Assembly: GCA_000196815.1 (NCBI GenBank)
Contig: FP929003.1
Span: forward strand, 2,007,501-2,071,500
Reading direction: 5' to 3'
From: Nitrospira defluvii
GTDB taxonomy: Bacteria; Nitrospirota; Nitrospiria; Nitrospirales; Nitrospiraceae
Length of the DNA stretch: 64,000 nt
Positions within the stretch are counted from its first letter, which is position 1; every line of letters begins with the position of its first letter. This document shows, in pieces, positions 1 through 9,176 of the stretch. The translations under genes were made by a program, and so were the position numbers. A model generated the notes under the pieces. The model saw nothing but the letters and a program-made list of their open reading frames with translations, did not search any database and was not told the DNA's origin.

Positions 1-2
1 TC

Positions 3-344
3 CGGTCCACAGAGTTCACACCGCTGCTCGCGGAGACCTCGTTCATATGGTTGCGAACCTCTTCCGATTATTTCCTTCCTGATGATTTTGTGCGGGGGCT
101 GGTTCCCGAAGACTGTCGGGAGGTCAGGATTGAAGCCATTCCAGAGATTGATCGACCTGAACGTATTTCTCATGCTCAAGCGATTCTTGGTCAGGTGCTC
201 TTGCATGGCGGCCTCACTCGGATGTTCCTCTCCGGTGATGGCGCGGTGAATTCGGTCTTGCTCGATGAACTGGTGCGTGCCGGTGTGCCTGCGACCAAAG
301 ACAACATTGAATCCTTTTTCAATATGCCGAAGAAATCCGCATGA
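3..344 (+). CDS. Hypothetical protein, C-terminal part (cut by the left edge)
   Basis: The frame is open from base 3, so the gene begins outside the window; a TTG at 51 is the first possible start inside it, but the upstream codons read through without a stop. About 113 residues are visible, rich in acidic and hydrophobic residues, with no motif I recognise (it ends FFNMPKKSA). Its stop overlaps the ATG of the next gene (ATGA), so it is translationally coupled to the cobalamin operon and may serve it. I assign no function. Confidence 0.6.
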   Translation, partial: RSTEFTPLLAETSFIWLRTSSDYFLPDDFVRGLVPEDCREVRIEAIPEIDRPERISHAQAILGQVLLHGGLTRMFLSGDGAVNSVLLDELVRAGVPATKDNIESFFNMPKKSA

Positions 345-718
345 CTCTGAAGGACGGGATCATCGCAACACTGGAAGAGGCTGTGGGATTCACGGAGACC
401 AGTCTGATTGTGCGCACGCCTGCGGCGATCGTGGAGATGAAAGGTCCCTTGAAGGTACAGCAGGGGCAGGAATGGTTGACGCTCGGCGAGGACAGCGGCT
501 CGCATGTGCATCTCAAGACAGAGGCTATCGTCATCATTCGGTACAGCCATCCGCCCGATGCCAACGCGGCCTTGGAGGTGCGGAGCGTCGACGGAGATCT
601 TGTCTGCCGCATTTCGTTCCGAGGGACCAATCCTGCGCAGGGGGACCGCTATGACAGTGAACGGGCAAAGGATGTGCGGACACGCTTTGCTCGTTGGGTG
701 GAACAGGCGGGCCCATGA
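341..718 (+). CDS. Hypothetical protein in cobalamin operon
   Basis: This 125-residue soluble protein has no signal peptide. Its ATG overlaps the stop of the preceding gene by four bases, and cbiD starts three bases after its stop, so it belongs to the operon. The central stretch WLTLGEDSGSHVHLK resembles, only loosely, the W...HxHL pattern of HemS/ChuX-type tetrapyrrole-binding folds; this is a weak impression and not an assignment. It could handle a tetrapyrrole or metal in the pathway. Too short for the missing precorrin-6A reductase, which is normally about 250 residues. Confidence 0.65.
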   Translation: MTLKDGIIATLEEAVGFTETSLIVRTPAAIVEMKGPLKVQQGQEWLTLGEDSGSHVHLKTEAIVIIRYSHPPDANAALEVRSVDGDLVCRISFRGTNPAQGDRYDSERAKDVRTRFARWVEQAGP

Positions 719-721
719 CCT

Positions 722-1828
722 ATGGCTGCACACGGGCTGCCAGACAACCGAAAGGGTTTGCGCACTGGATATACGACCGGCGCCTGTGCGGCAGCCGCAG
801 CCAAGGCAGCGACACGCGTGCTCGTCATCGGTGCGTTGCTGTCCGACATCGAGACGACACTTCCGAATCGAACCAGGGCCAGGTTCGCACTCGCGCGGTG
901 CGAGCGGGCGGGGCTGCGCGCGATCTGCAGCATCATCAAGGATGCCGGTGATGATCCAGACTGTACGAACGGTGCCGAAGTGATCGCCGAAGTCGAACTG
1001 CGAATGGAGCCCGGCATCGAGATCAGGGGCGGCTCCGGTGTGGCCACGGTCACGAAAGCCGGCCTGGGGCTGGAGGTCGGAGGTCCTGCCATCAATCCTG
1101 TGCCGCGACGGAATATGACGGAGATGGTGCAGGAAGAATTAACAGCCTCGCCCTACCGAGGTGCCGTTGTGACGATCACGGTACCGGGCGGCGAGGAGAT
1201 GGCCAAGCACACCACCAATGCGCGGCTCGGCTTGATCGGAGGGATTTCGATTCTGGGTACGACGGGGATCGTGAGACCCTATTCGACGGCGGCCTTCAAG
1301 GCAAGCGTCATGCAAGAGATCGAGGTGGCGGCGGCCAATGGATTACGCGAACTGGTGTTGACCACCGGCGGCAAATCGGAGCAGTACGCGATGGCGCTGC
1401 ATGCGCATCTGCCGGAGCAATCATTCATCCAGGTCGGCGATTTTATCGGCGTGGGTGTGAAGCATTGCGCGAGGCGAAACATCGCACGCGTCATCATCGT
1501 GGGCATGATGGGAAAGTTGTCAAAAATGGCGGCCGGCAAGATGCAAACGCACGCCGCCGGATCGGAAGTGGATATGGAGTTTCTTTCGTCGCTGGCGGCC
1601 GATCTGGGCGCTTCACAAGAATTGATCGGTGCCATCAGACAGGCCAATACCGCCCGACATGTGCTGGAACTCTGTCGTACTGCAGGACTGGTCGGCATTA
1701 CGTCGCGCATCTGCCAACAAGTCACGGAACATTGTTCGCGCCATGCCGGCGGCACGTTGCCGATACAGGTCTGCCTGGTCGACTTCAGCGGCGCGCTGCT
1801 GGGCCGCTATCCGGAGGCTGCCGAATGA
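722..1828 (+). CDS. cbiD: Cobalt-precorrin-5B C1-methyltransferase CbiD
   Basis: CbiD methylates C-1 of cobalt-precorrin-5B with S-adenosylmethionine in the anaerobic (cobalt-early) route to cobalamin, in the cytoplasm. The 368-residue length fits the family. The N-terminal signature KGLRTGYTTGACAAAAAKA is the family hallmark, and the glycine-rich TTGGKSEQYA and later GMMGKLSKMA blocks are also typical. CbiD is not homologous to the other precorrin methyltransferases, so its presence specifically marks the anaerobic pathway. Its stop overlaps the start of cbiC (ATGA), indicating translational coupling. Confidence 0.95.
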   Translation: MAAHGLPDNRKGLRTGYTTGACAAAAAKAATRVLVIGALLSDIETTLPNRTRARFALARCERAGLRAICSIIKDAGDDPDCTNGAEVIAEVELRMEPGIEIRGGSGVATVTKAGLGLEVGGPAINPVPRRNMTEMVQEELTASPYRGAVVTITVPGGEEMAKHTTNARLGLIGGISILGTTGIVRPYSTAAFKASVMQEIEVAAANGLRELVLTTGGKSEQYAMALHAHLPEQSFIQVGDFIGVGVKHCARRNIARVIIVGMMGKLSKMAAGKMQTHAAGSEVDMEFLSSLAADLGASQELIGAIRQANTARHVLELCRTAGLVGITSRICQQVTEHCSRHAGGTLPIQVCLVDFSGALLGRYPEAAE

Positions 1829-2472
1829 ACGACATGCGTCAGATGACCTCGCTGGGCCGCAGTATCGAAGACGGCAGCTTTGCCATCATCGATGAGGAGG
1901 CAGGGACGCATGAGTTTGACCCGTCCCAATGGCAGATCGTTCGCCGCGTCATCCATGCGACGGCCGATTTCGAATTCAAGACGTTGATGCGCTTCCATCC
2001 CGATGCGGTGCGTGCCGGGGTGGAGGCGCTTCGATCGGGCTGCCCGGTTTTGGTGGACGTCAACATGATCGCCGCAGGCCTCAATGAACAGCGGTTGTCT
2101 GCCTATGGCTGTGCCGTGCACTCATTCATTTCAGATGACGATGTCATTGCGACGGCGAAGACCAACAACTCGACCCGCGCGATCGAATCGATGAAGAAGG
2201 CGCACCGGCTGAATCTCCTGACAGGAGCCATTGTGGCGATCGGCAATGCGCCGACGGCGCTACTTGAAGTGACGCGTCTGGTCCGCGAAGAAGGGGCGCG
2301 TCCCGCGTTGGTCATCGGCGTGCCGGTGGGTTTTGTCTCGGCGGCTGAGTCGAAAGAGGTCACCCTGGCCATGCCGTCGCCGTTCATTGTGGCCAGCGGC
2401 CGCAAGGGGGGCAGCCCGATCGCGGTGGCGATCATTCATGCCCTGTTGTTGCTGTCTGCGGAGGAGCGGTGA
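1825..2472 (+). CDS. cbiC: Precorrin-8X/cobalt-precorrin-8 methylmutase CbiC
   Basis: CbiC (CobH) moves the methyl group from C-11 to C-12 of the corrin ring, giving cobyrinate. The start is the ATG overlapping the cbiD stop; an open frame extends far upstream but is only a shadow of cbiD. The resulting 215 residues match the usual size. Family features seen are the conserved histidine context RRVIHATADFEF and the GNAPTAL segment used in substrate binding. The gene ends in a TGATG junction with cbiET. Confidence 0.93.
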   Translation: MNDMRQMTSLGRSIEDGSFAIIDEEAGTHEFDPSQWQIVRRVIHATADFEFKTLMRFHPDAVRAGVEALRSGCPVLVDVNMIAAGLNEQRLSAYGCAVHSFISDDDVIATAKTNNSTRAIESMKKAHRLNLLTGAIVAIGNAPTALLEVTRLVREEGARPALVIGVPVGFVSAAESKEVTLAMPSPFIVASGRKGGSPIAVAIIHALLLLSAEER

Positions 2473-3728
2473 TGAGTCGCCGGCGAGCGGTTTCGGTGGT
2501 GGGAATCGGCGACGACGGCTGTGTGAGTCTGACCAGCCGGGCCATGAGCGCCATTACCAACGCGCAGGTGCTGGTGGGCGGCGAACGCCATCTGGAATTT
2601 TTTCCGCAGTTCCATGGACGACGAATCGTCTTGAAGAACGGGATCGCGTCGGCGCTCGATCAGGTCGTCGAACTGGCCGAAGAGCAGAACGTCTGTATCC
2701 TGGCCTCGGGCGATCCGCTCTTTTTCGGTGTGGGAGGGCTCGTGATCAAGAAGGTGGGCGCGGAACATGTGGAAGTCATTCCACAGCCCTCATCGGTGCA
2801 GCTGGCGTTCGCTCGGGCCGGGCTCAAATGGGATGATGCCGCGTTTCTTTCCTTGCACGGCCGTCCGATAGGCGGGTTCCTCACCAGATTGAAACGTCTG
2901 TCGAAGGTGGCCGTGTTGACCGATGAACAGAACGCACCGGCGCAGATTGCCGCGCACATGATCGAGCACGGCGACCGAGGATGGAATGCCTGGGTGTGCG
3001 AGAGTTTGGGTGGGGTCGATGAACGGGTGCGGGCCTTTTCACTGGATGAGCTGGCAGCGGCGGATGACATTCGTCCGCTCAACGTGTTGTTGCTGACCAG
3101 AATCGAGCCGGGGTGGCGGCCGCCGCCTGCGATTCCGTTCCTTCATGAGGATGCGTTTGCGAAGCGGATGCCCAAGAAGGGATTGATCACCAAGCGGGAA
3201 GTTCGCTTGCTCTCGCTCGCGGCGCTGCAGATTCGACCGGACAGCGTGCTCTGGGACATCGGCGCGGGCTCCGGGTCGGTCGCGATCGAGGCGGCTTGCC
3301 TGGCGCCGGAGGGCCGCGTCTATGCGATCGAGGTCGATCCCGAGGGCGTGGAGATCTGCAGAGACAATGTGCGTGCCCATGCCGTGGACAATGTGCAGGT
3401 GGTGGCGGGAAAAGCGCCAGAGGCGTTGGCGGGACTCGAGACACCTGATGCGGTATTCGTCGGCGGCAGCAAGGGCAGCATGGACGACATCATCAGTGTG
3501 GCGCTGGAGCGCCTGCGTCTCGGCGGGCGGTTGGTGGTCAATGCGGTGACGTTGGAGAATGCTGGCGAAGCCTATCACGTGATCCGCCGGCATGGACTCG
3601 TTCCGGAGGTGACCCTGTTGCAAGTGTCGAGGTCCGAACCGCTCGCCCATTACCTGCGCTATGAGGCGCTGAATCCCATTCAAATTTTTTCAGTGACGAA
3701 GCCTGAACCAGTCGAAGGGCCATCATGA
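2472..3728 (+). CDS. cbiET: Cobalt-precorrin-7 C5/C15-methyltransferase and decarboxylase (CbiE-CbiT fusion)
   Basis: This bifunctional enzyme (CobL type) methylates C-5 and C-15 and removes the C-12 acetate carboxyl. The N-terminal CbiE half (about residues 1-200) is a tetrapyrrole methylase with VGIGDDG and LASGDPLFFG. The C-terminal CbiT half (about 225-410) is a class I SAM methyltransferase with WDIGAGSGSVAIEA. A GTG at 2469 is also possible, but the ATG at 2472 overlaps the cbiC stop as TGATG. Both halves look complete, so fusion rather than two genes is the natural state here. Confidence 0.93.
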   Translation: MSRRRAVSVVGIGDDGCVSLTSRAMSAITNAQVLVGGERHLEFFPQFHGRRIVLKNGIASALDQVVELAEEQNVCILASGDPLFFGVGGLVIKKVGAEHVEVIPQPSSVQLAFARAGLKWDDAAFLSLHGRPIGGFLTRLKRLSKVAVLTDEQNAPAQIAAHMIEHGDRGWNAWVCESLGGVDERVRAFSLDELAAADDIRPLNVLLLTRIEPGWRPPPAIPFLHEDAFAKRMPKKGLITKREVRLLSLAALQIRPDSVLWDIGAGSGSVAIEAACLAPEGRVYAIEVDPEGVEICRDNVRAHAVDNVQVVAGKAPEALAGLETPDAVFVGGSKGSMDDIISVALERLRLGGRLVVNAVTLENAGEAYHVIRRHGLVPEVTLLQVSRSEPLAHYLRYEALNPIQIFSVTKPEPVEGPS

Positions 3729-4489
3729 CCTACGGAGCGCTGTATGGAGTCGGTGTCGGTCCCGGTGCGCCCGATTTGATTACCTTGCGGGCATTGAATG
3801 TCATGCGCCGAGCGCAGGTGCTCGCGTTGCCCCGCAGTTCGGACTACGGCGCGTCGAAAGCCTGGGAGATTGTGAAGCCGGTGCTTGGAGAGGTGCCGGG
3901 ACAGGAACGCGTGTTCCTGACGTTCCCGATGAACAAGGATCCCCAGCTGTTGCGTCCCGCCTGGGACAAGGCGTTTGCTGCCATCGGACAGAGATTGGAA
4001 CGAGGAATGGACGTCGCGTTCGCCACCGAGGGTGATCCCTCGCTGTTCAGCACGTTTATCTATTTGAAGCAGGAAGCCCCGATCCGATGGCCCGGCATCT
4101 CGATCGAAGTCGTCCCCGGTGTCTCGTCGATCATGGCTGTTCCGGCGGTGACCGGGGTGCCCTTGGCCGATGGCCAGGAACGTATTGCCATTGTGCCGGG
4201 GACCTATGGCATCGAGGACTTGGAGGAATTGCTTCACACGTTCGACACCGTGGTTCTCATGAAGCTCGGAGGTGAGATGCCGCGCATCATACAGGTGCTC
4301 GATCAGGCCGGCCTCCTCGATCGGGCCGTCTATGTGTCGAAAGCCACAATGGGCGAACAGCGTATTGTGCGCGACCTGCGCAAGGTGCAAGTCGAACGGG
4401 GAGACTGTTTTGCCATGGTCATCGTGTCGCGCAAAGAACGGAACGGGGTCCTGGCCGGCATGGTGCCGTTTCGCGATGGGATGTCATGA
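3725..4489 (+). CDS. cbiL: Precorrin-2/cobalt-factor II C20-methyltransferase CbiL
   Basis: CbiL carries out the first methylation after the SUMT step, at C-20 of cobalt-factor II. The 254 residues form one tetrapyrrole-methylase domain: GVGVGPGAPDLITLRA at the N-terminus, ATEGDPSLFSTF in the middle and VVPGVSSIMA thereafter, all typical of CbiL/CobI. Assignment to CbiL rather than another methylase rests on the long insert after the first motif (RSSDYGASKAWEI) and on the overall order. It overlaps cbiET and cbiG by four bases each. Confidence 0.92.
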   Translation: MTYGALYGVGVGPGAPDLITLRALNVMRRAQVLALPRSSDYGASKAWEIVKPVLGEVPGQERVFLTFPMNKDPQLLRPAWDKAFAAIGQRLERGMDVAFATEGDPSLFSTFIYLKQEAPIRWPGISIEVVPGVSSIMAVPAVTGVPLADGQERIAIVPGTYGIEDLEELLHTFDTVVLMKLGGEMPRIIQVLDQAGLLDRAVYVSKATMGEQRIVRDLRKVQVERGDCFAMVIVSRKERNGVLAGMVPFRDGMS

Positions 4490-5637
4490 ACATGGATCGA
4501 CGATCCTTCGCCATCTATGCGATCACGAAACATGGAGTGCGAATCGCTCAACGGATTGGGGAGAAGCTGCCCGGCGCCGATGTGTATGTGTCCGAGAAAC
4601 TTCGCGCCCTCGTGCCGGAGGGCATGGCATCGCGTCCGTTGCCGCTGCCGATGGGACCCTGCCTGTCGGAGACCTTCACCGCGTATGACTGTCATATCTT
4701 CATCATCAGCGTCGGGGCGGTGGTCCGCATGATCGCGCCGCTCATCAAGGACAAGAAAGTCGATCCGGCGGTGATTTGCCTCGACGATGATGCGCGATTT
4801 GCCATCTGCGTGTTGTCGGGGCATGTGGGGCGAGGCAATGCCTTTACCTTGCGAGTGGCTCAGGCCGTGGATGCGCAGCCCGTCATTACGACGGCGTCCG
4901 ATGTGCGCGGCACATTGACCGTGGATATTTTGGGCAGAGATCTCGGATGGGAACTCGACGATCCGGATCGCAATGTGACACGTGGCTGCGCGGCGGTCGT
5001 CAATGCCGCTCCGGTCGCGTTCGTGCAGGAAAGCGGGGAGCCCGATTGGTGGCCGCAAGACAAGCCGTTGCCGGAAGGCGTCACCTATACCACCTCGCTG
5101 GATCAGGTCGATCCCCTTCGTTTCGAGATGTTGCTCGTGGCGACGGATCGAGATTTCCAGGGCACGCATCCTGTTCATTGGAAAACGGCGGTGATTTATC
5201 GACCGAAGAGTCTGGTGCTCGGCCTGGGGTGCGACAAGGATGCGGCGCCGGGCATGGTCGAGCGCGGGGTGATGCGTCTGCTCGCTGCGCAGGGGCTGTC
5301 GCTCAAGTCGGTCAAGGCGATTGCCACCATCGATAAGAAAAAAGATGAACCAGCGTTTCTTGCCCTGGCTGAACGCTATCGTTGGCCGATGCATATCTTT
5401 CCAGCCGAGCACCTCGATGTGGTGCCTGGTATCGAACACCCGTCGGAGATTGTGAAGCGGTATGTTGGGTCACGTGGGGTCGCGGAACCAGCCGCGCTGC
5501 TGGTGGCGGGCGCGCACACGTTGTTGGTGTCCAAACAGCGTTACACCGAACCAGCTGCTGGCCGCTCGATGACCCTGGCGGTCGCGAGAATTCCTTTCCC
5601 CAAGCGCAAGACGGAGGGGGCGAAATGGGTCAGGTGA
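4486..5637 (+). CDS. cbiG: Cobalt-precorrin-5A hydrolase CbiG
   Basis: CbiG opens the delta-lactone of cobalt-precorrin-5A and expels the C-20 carbon as acetaldehyde, a step specific to the anaerobic pathway. The 383 residues contain the N-terminal domain (YAITKHGVRIA), the central block FIISVGAVVRMIAP followed by LSGHVGRGNA, and the CobE-like C-terminal domain (LGLGCDKDA, about residues 245-375). The gene overlaps the end of cbiL by four bases and the start of cbiH by thirteen. Confidence 0.93.
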   Translation: MNMDRRSFAIYAITKHGVRIAQRIGEKLPGADVYVSEKLRALVPEGMASRPLPLPMGPCLSETFTAYDCHIFIISVGAVVRMIAPLIKDKKVDPAVICLDDDARFAICVLSGHVGRGNAFTLRVAQAVDAQPVITTASDVRGTLTVDILGRDLGWELDDPDRNVTRGCAAVVNAAPVAFVQESGEPDWWPQDKPLPEGVTYTTSLDQVDPLRFEMLLVATDRDFQGTHPVHWKTAVIYRPKSLVLGLGCDKDAAPGMVERGVMRLLAAQGLSLKSVKAIATIDKKKDEPAFLALAERYRWPMHIFPAEHLDVVPGIEHPSEIVKRYVGSRGVAEPAALLVAGAHTLLVSKQRYTEPAAGRSMTLAVARIPFPKRKTEGAKWVR

Positions 5638-6467
5638 GGGGAGTGCTCTCCGTCGTCGGTATCGGCCCAGGTGCGCAAGAGCACGCGACTCCGGCCGCCC
5701 TGGCCGCGATCGCCGAGGCCGACCTGGTCGTCGGCTATACGACCTATATCAAGCTCGTTCGGCATTTGATCGAAGGGAAGGACATCATCAGAACGGGCAT
5801 GACAGAAGAAATCGGCCGCGCGCGGGCGGCGGTCGAACGTGCGCGCGACGGGGGAAACGTCGTGCTGATCTCCTCGGGCGATGCCGGCGCGTACGGCATG
5901 GCCGGTCTGGTGTTCGAAGTCTTACGGGATATGGGGTGGAAGCGAGGAGACTCGCCGGAGCTTCGTCTCATTCCCGGCATGACGGCGCTGAATTCCTGCG
6001 GCTCGTTGGTCGGTGCGCCACTCGTCCACGATTTCTGCGCGATCTCCCTGTCTGATCTGTTGACCCCCTGGCCGGTCATTGCGCGACGGATCGACGCGGC
6101 TGCCTCCGCCGACTTCGTCATCGGGCTCTACAATCCGGCAAGCGGGAGGCGGACCCGTCAGATTGTCGAGGCACAGACCATTATCCGTCGCTACCGCGAA
6201 GGCACGACGCCTGTGGCCCTGGTCAAGAGCGCCTACAGGAAGTTGCAGCAGGCGGTGCTGACCGATCTGGATCACTGTCTCGAATATGAGATCGGCATGC
6301 TGACGACGGTACTGGTGGGTTCCAGTCAGACGTTTGTCTTTGAAGGCTATATGGTGACACCGCGCGGGTATACCAACAAGTACACGTCCGACGGCGACGT
6401 ATTGCCCGGCCAGCGGCCCGGGTTCTCATTGGTGACAGGTTCCAATCTCAGCGGAGAGGCGGAGTGA
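5625..6467 (+). CDS. cbiH: Cobalt-factor III C17-methyltransferase CbiH
   Basis: CbiH (CobJ) methylates C-17 and drives ring contraction. The start is the ATG at 5625, thirteen bases inside cbiG; the open frame further upstream is a cbiG shadow. The 280-residue protein has the tetrapyrrole-methylase motifs VVGIGPGAQEHATPAA, SSGDAGAYGMA and IPGMTALNSCG. The GMA variant in the second motif and FVIGLYNPASGRR are typical of CbiH/CobJ. No extra C-terminal domain is present. Confidence 0.93.
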   Translation: MGQVRGVLSVVGIGPGAQEHATPAALAAIAEADLVVGYTTYIKLVRHLIEGKDIIRTGMTEEIGRARAAVERARDGGNVVLISSGDAGAYGMAGLVFEVLRDMGWKRGDSPELRLIPGMTALNSCGSLVGAPLVHDFCAISLSDLLTPWPVIARRIDAAASADFVIGLYNPASGRRTRQIVEAQTIIRRYREGTTPVALVKSAYRKLQQAVLTDLDHCLEYEIGMLTTVLVGSSQTFVFEGYMVTPRGYTNKYTSDGDVLPGQRPGFSLVTGSNLSGEAE

Positions 6468-6880
6468 TGGCGCGAGTCGGACGGTTGGCCGGCGCAATCC
6501 TCACGGAGACGCAGGGCCGGTTTTATTTGGTCGGCAATACGAAAGTGCCGTGTGATTGGGCTGAGGTCGGGTTTGAGCCACCGGGTGACATCGATGCGCT
6601 CGCGCGGCCGTTCATCCAGCTCACTCCCCGCAAGCACGTCGACATCGCGCCTCCATACCTCCTGCTCGACGTCGAAGGTGATGCGCTCCCACGTATGCTG
6701 GTGGATCTCTTTCTCATCCAGCGAACCGGATCGATCAGCGAACGGCTCTGGCGACTCGTGAGGGGACAGCCTGAAGAGGACAGCATTCCTGTGGCTGCGG
6801 TCACGCCGGCGCGTTGGCTTGGCGAAATCCCGCAACCCATTTGGCAGATCGTCCGAGACGCGGTCCTGCGCTGTACATAA
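6467..6880 (+). CDS. Hypothetical protein between cbiH and cbiF
   Basis: This is a 137-residue soluble protein; GTG at 6464 is an alternative start, but ATG at 6467 overlaps the cbiH stop as TGATG. I do not recognise the family. It is rich in proline and aromatic residues (FYLVGNTKVPCDWAEVGFEPPGD) and has no cysteine pair or transmembrane segment. It sits inside a translationally coupled operon, which argues for a role in corrin synthesis or cobalt handling, but length and sequence do not match CbiJ or CbiK/CbiX, the functions otherwise absent from the window. Confidence 0.7.
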   Translation: MARVGRLAGAILTETQGRFYLVGNTKVPCDWAEVGFEPPGDIDALARPFIQLTPRKHVDIAPPYLLLDVEGDALPRMLVDLFLIQRTGSISERLWRLVRGQPEEDSIPVAAVTPARWLGEIPQPIWQIVRDAVLRCT

Positions 6881-6889
6881 GGAAACCTG

Positions 6890-7681
6890 ATGCGTGTCTA
6901 TGTGATCGGAGCAGGTCCCGGGGATCCCAAGTTACTGACGGTGCGCGGCGCGGAGCTGATTGCCTCCTGCCCGGTCGTGCTGTACACGGGGTCGCTCGTT
7001 CCTCGCGAGGTGCTGGCCCATGCCAGGCCGGATGCCACAGTAATGGACTCATCCGGGATGACGCTCGAAGAGATCATCGCCGTGATGCTTGCTGCCCGCG
7101 ATGCGAATCAGGATGTCGCGCGTGTCCATACTGGGGATCCGATGATTTTCGGGTCCACGGCCGAGCAGATGCGCCGACTCGACGAATTGAATATTCCCTA
7201 CGACATCATTCCCGGCGTCTCGTCGTTCACGGCCGCGGCTGCGGCCTTGGGGCGTGAACTGACGCTTCCTGAAGTGTCTCAGACGGTGATTCTGACCAGG
7301 GCGGAAGGGCGGACCGCGATGCCCGCCGGCGAGAAGCTGGAGGATCTGGCGCGTCATCAAGCGACGCTGGCGCTGTTTCTGAGCATCACGCTCATCAAGG
7401 AGGTCGTACGTGCCTTGATGCCTGCCTATGGAGCTGATTGTCCGGTTGCGGTCGTCCATCGGGCTTCCTGGCCTGATCAGGTCATTGTGACGGGGACGTT
7501 GTCGGACATTGACGGCAAGGTGAAGGCTGCCAAGCTCAATTCCACCTCGATGGTGCTCGTGGGCCGCGTGCTCACGGCGACCGAGTTTGCCAACTCTCGA
7601 CTCTATGATCCGGAGTTTACCCACCGGTTCCGGAAGGGTACGTCGGCAACGAAGGCTCAAGGAGCGTCCAGTGCCGAGTAA
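6890..7681 (+). CDS. cbiF: Cobalt-precorrin-4 C11-methyltransferase CbiF
   Basis: CbiF (CobM) methylates C-11 of cobalt-precorrin-4. The 263 residues show YVIGAGPGDPKLLTVRGAE, RVHTGDPMIFGSTAEQM and IPGVSSFTAAAA, the three canonical methylase motifs in the CbiF form, and the family segment ILTRAEGRTAMP. A ribosome binding site AAGGAAA lies five bases before the ATG. The 3' end overlaps the GTG start of cobA-hemD by eleven bases. Confidence 0.95.
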   Translation: MRVYVIGAGPGDPKLLTVRGAELIASCPVVLYTGSLVPREVLAHARPDATVMDSSGMTLEEIIAVMLAARDANQDVARVHTGDPMIFGSTAEQMRRLDELNIPYDIIPGVSSFTAAAAALGRELTLPEVSQTVILTRAEGRTAMPAGEKLEDLARHQATLALFLSITLIKEVVRALMPAYGADCPVAVVHRASWPDQVIVTGTLSDIDGKVKAAKLNSTSMVLVGRVLTATEFANSRLYDPEFTHRFRKGTSATKAQGASSAE

Positions 7682-9176
7682 ACCGGCTCAACGTTCGTCA
7701 ACGTCAATGGACAACGGGCCGGGAAAAGGCATGGTCTATTTAGTCGGCGCGGGACCGGGCGACCCAGGGCTGCTCACTGTTCGCGCGCGGGAATTGCTGC
7801 GTGCGGCCGACGTCGTGGCCTACGATGAATTGGTTTCGCCTGCGATCCTTTCACTCATCGAGCCAGCGGTCGAGCTGTTGCCCGTGGGGCGGCGCCATGG
7901 CAGCGGAGCCACGTCCTATCGATTGCATCCGCTGGTGCTGGAACGGGCCAAAGCTGGGTGCACGGTTGTCCGCTTAAAGGCTGGCGATCCGCTGATCTTT
8001 GGGCGAGGCGGTGAAGAAGCTGAGGACCTCGCGGGGGCAGGCATCCCGTTTGCCATTGTTCCCGGCATCTCCGCGGCTCTCGGGGCGGCTGCCTATGCCG
8101 GTATTCCGCTCACTCATCGGTCACATACTTCTGAGGTCACGTTTTTGAGCGGACACGATATACATGGGCGTCATCAGAGTCAGACCATTGTGCCTGGAGC
8201 GGTCGCCGGCAAGGGTACGCTCGTGCTGTTCATGGCCGCGCGAACATTGGGCGCGAACCTTCAGCGTGTGATGCTGGCCGGTCGTGACGCGGACACTCCT
8301 GCCGCGTACATTGCCGCAGCCACCACTCCTAAGCAGACGGTCATCGTGGGGACACTGGGCACGCTTCACACGCTGACCGCCGCTGTCGATCCTGCCACTC
8401 CAGCGCTTGTCATGATCGGTGATGTGGTAGGAGTGCGTGAACGGATTGCCTGGTTTGAGCGTGCACCATTAGCTGGGCGGCGACTGCTGTGCGCCCGCGC
8501 GCGACCCGGTCGCTCTGCCATTGCGGCTGAATTGAGGGCGCTTGGGGCAGAGGTGCTGGAGATACCGGAGGTTGTGGCGGAACCGCTTTATGGAGAACCC
8601 ACGATGGATGCGGCCCTTGCGCGGGTGCATGAGTTTCACGGGATGATATTTGGGTGTGCCGCTGGTGTCGATGCCGTGATACCCCGTATTCCCGTGTTCA
8701 CTGTGCCAGTGATCGCAGTTGGTGTGGAGGCGGCACAGGCGCTATCCAGGCACGGGATCGAACCGGTCGCCCGCGTTCGAGGCGCCTGTGAGGAAGCCCT
8801 GCGCGAACATGCGCGGCTGCTCAAGGACCAGGGGTTCCTCCTCGTGACATCGGAGGCGGGGCGTCCGAATTTACGAGCCGAACTCGCCAGGATTGGTGCC
8901 ACGATCGAGGCCTTGGCGGCCTACCGCTACAGTCACCGGATGCCGCTGATGCCATTGCCTCCGATCGACCTCGTGGTGCTGCCCAGCTCTTCGGCGGCTC
9001 GTGCTGTCTTGTCAGGCGACGTTGGTCAGGCGATACGAACGGTGCCCATGATTGCCATCGGGCCACGGACCGAGGCTGAGGCGCGCCATTATGGTGCGCA
9101 ACAGGTGGTGCAGGCCGAGCACGACACGTCCGCCGCGTTGGTTGCTCTGGCCGTCTCGCTGGTGGGGGCTGTATGA
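7671..9176 (+). CDS. cobA-hemD: Uroporphyrinogen-III C-methyltransferase fused to uroporphyrinogen-III synthase
   Basis: The 501-residue protein joins two steps at the branch to corrins and siroheme. The N-terminal SUMT domain (about residues 20-260) makes precorrin-2 and has VYLVGAGPGDPGLLTVRA, RLKAGDPLIFGRGGEEAE and IPGISAALGAAAYAGIP. The C-terminal HemD domain (about 270-500) closes hydroxymethylbilane to uroporphyrinogen III; VLPSSSAARAVLSG and MIAIGPRTEAEARHYGA are its recognisable parts. The GTG at 7671 is chosen because AAGGAG-like bases precede it and it lies within the end of cbiF; an ATG at 7707 is possible. Confidence 0.93.
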   Translation: MPSKPAQRSSTSMDNGPGKGMVYLVGAGPGDPGLLTVRARELLRAADVVAYDELVSPAILSLIEPAVELLPVGRRHGSGATSYRLHPLVLERAKAGCTVVRLKAGDPLIFGRGGEEAEDLAGAGIPFAIVPGISAALGAAAYAGIPLTHRSHTSEVTFLSGHDIHGRHQSQTIVPGAVAGKGTLVLFMAARTLGANLQRVMLAGRDADTPAAYIAAATTPKQTVIVGTLGTLHTLTAAVDPATPALVMIGDVVGVRERIAWFERAPLAGRRLLCARARPGRSAIAAELRALGAEVLEIPEVVAEPLYGEPTMDAALARVHEFHGMIFGCAAGVDAVIPRIPVFTVPVIAVGVEAAQALSRHGIEPVARVRGACEEALREHARLLKDQGFLLVTSEAGRPNLRAELARIGATIEALAAYRYSHRMPLMPLPPIDLVVLPSSSAARAVLSGDVGQAIRTVPMIAIGPRTEAEARHYGAQQVVQAEHDTSAALVALAVSLVGAV

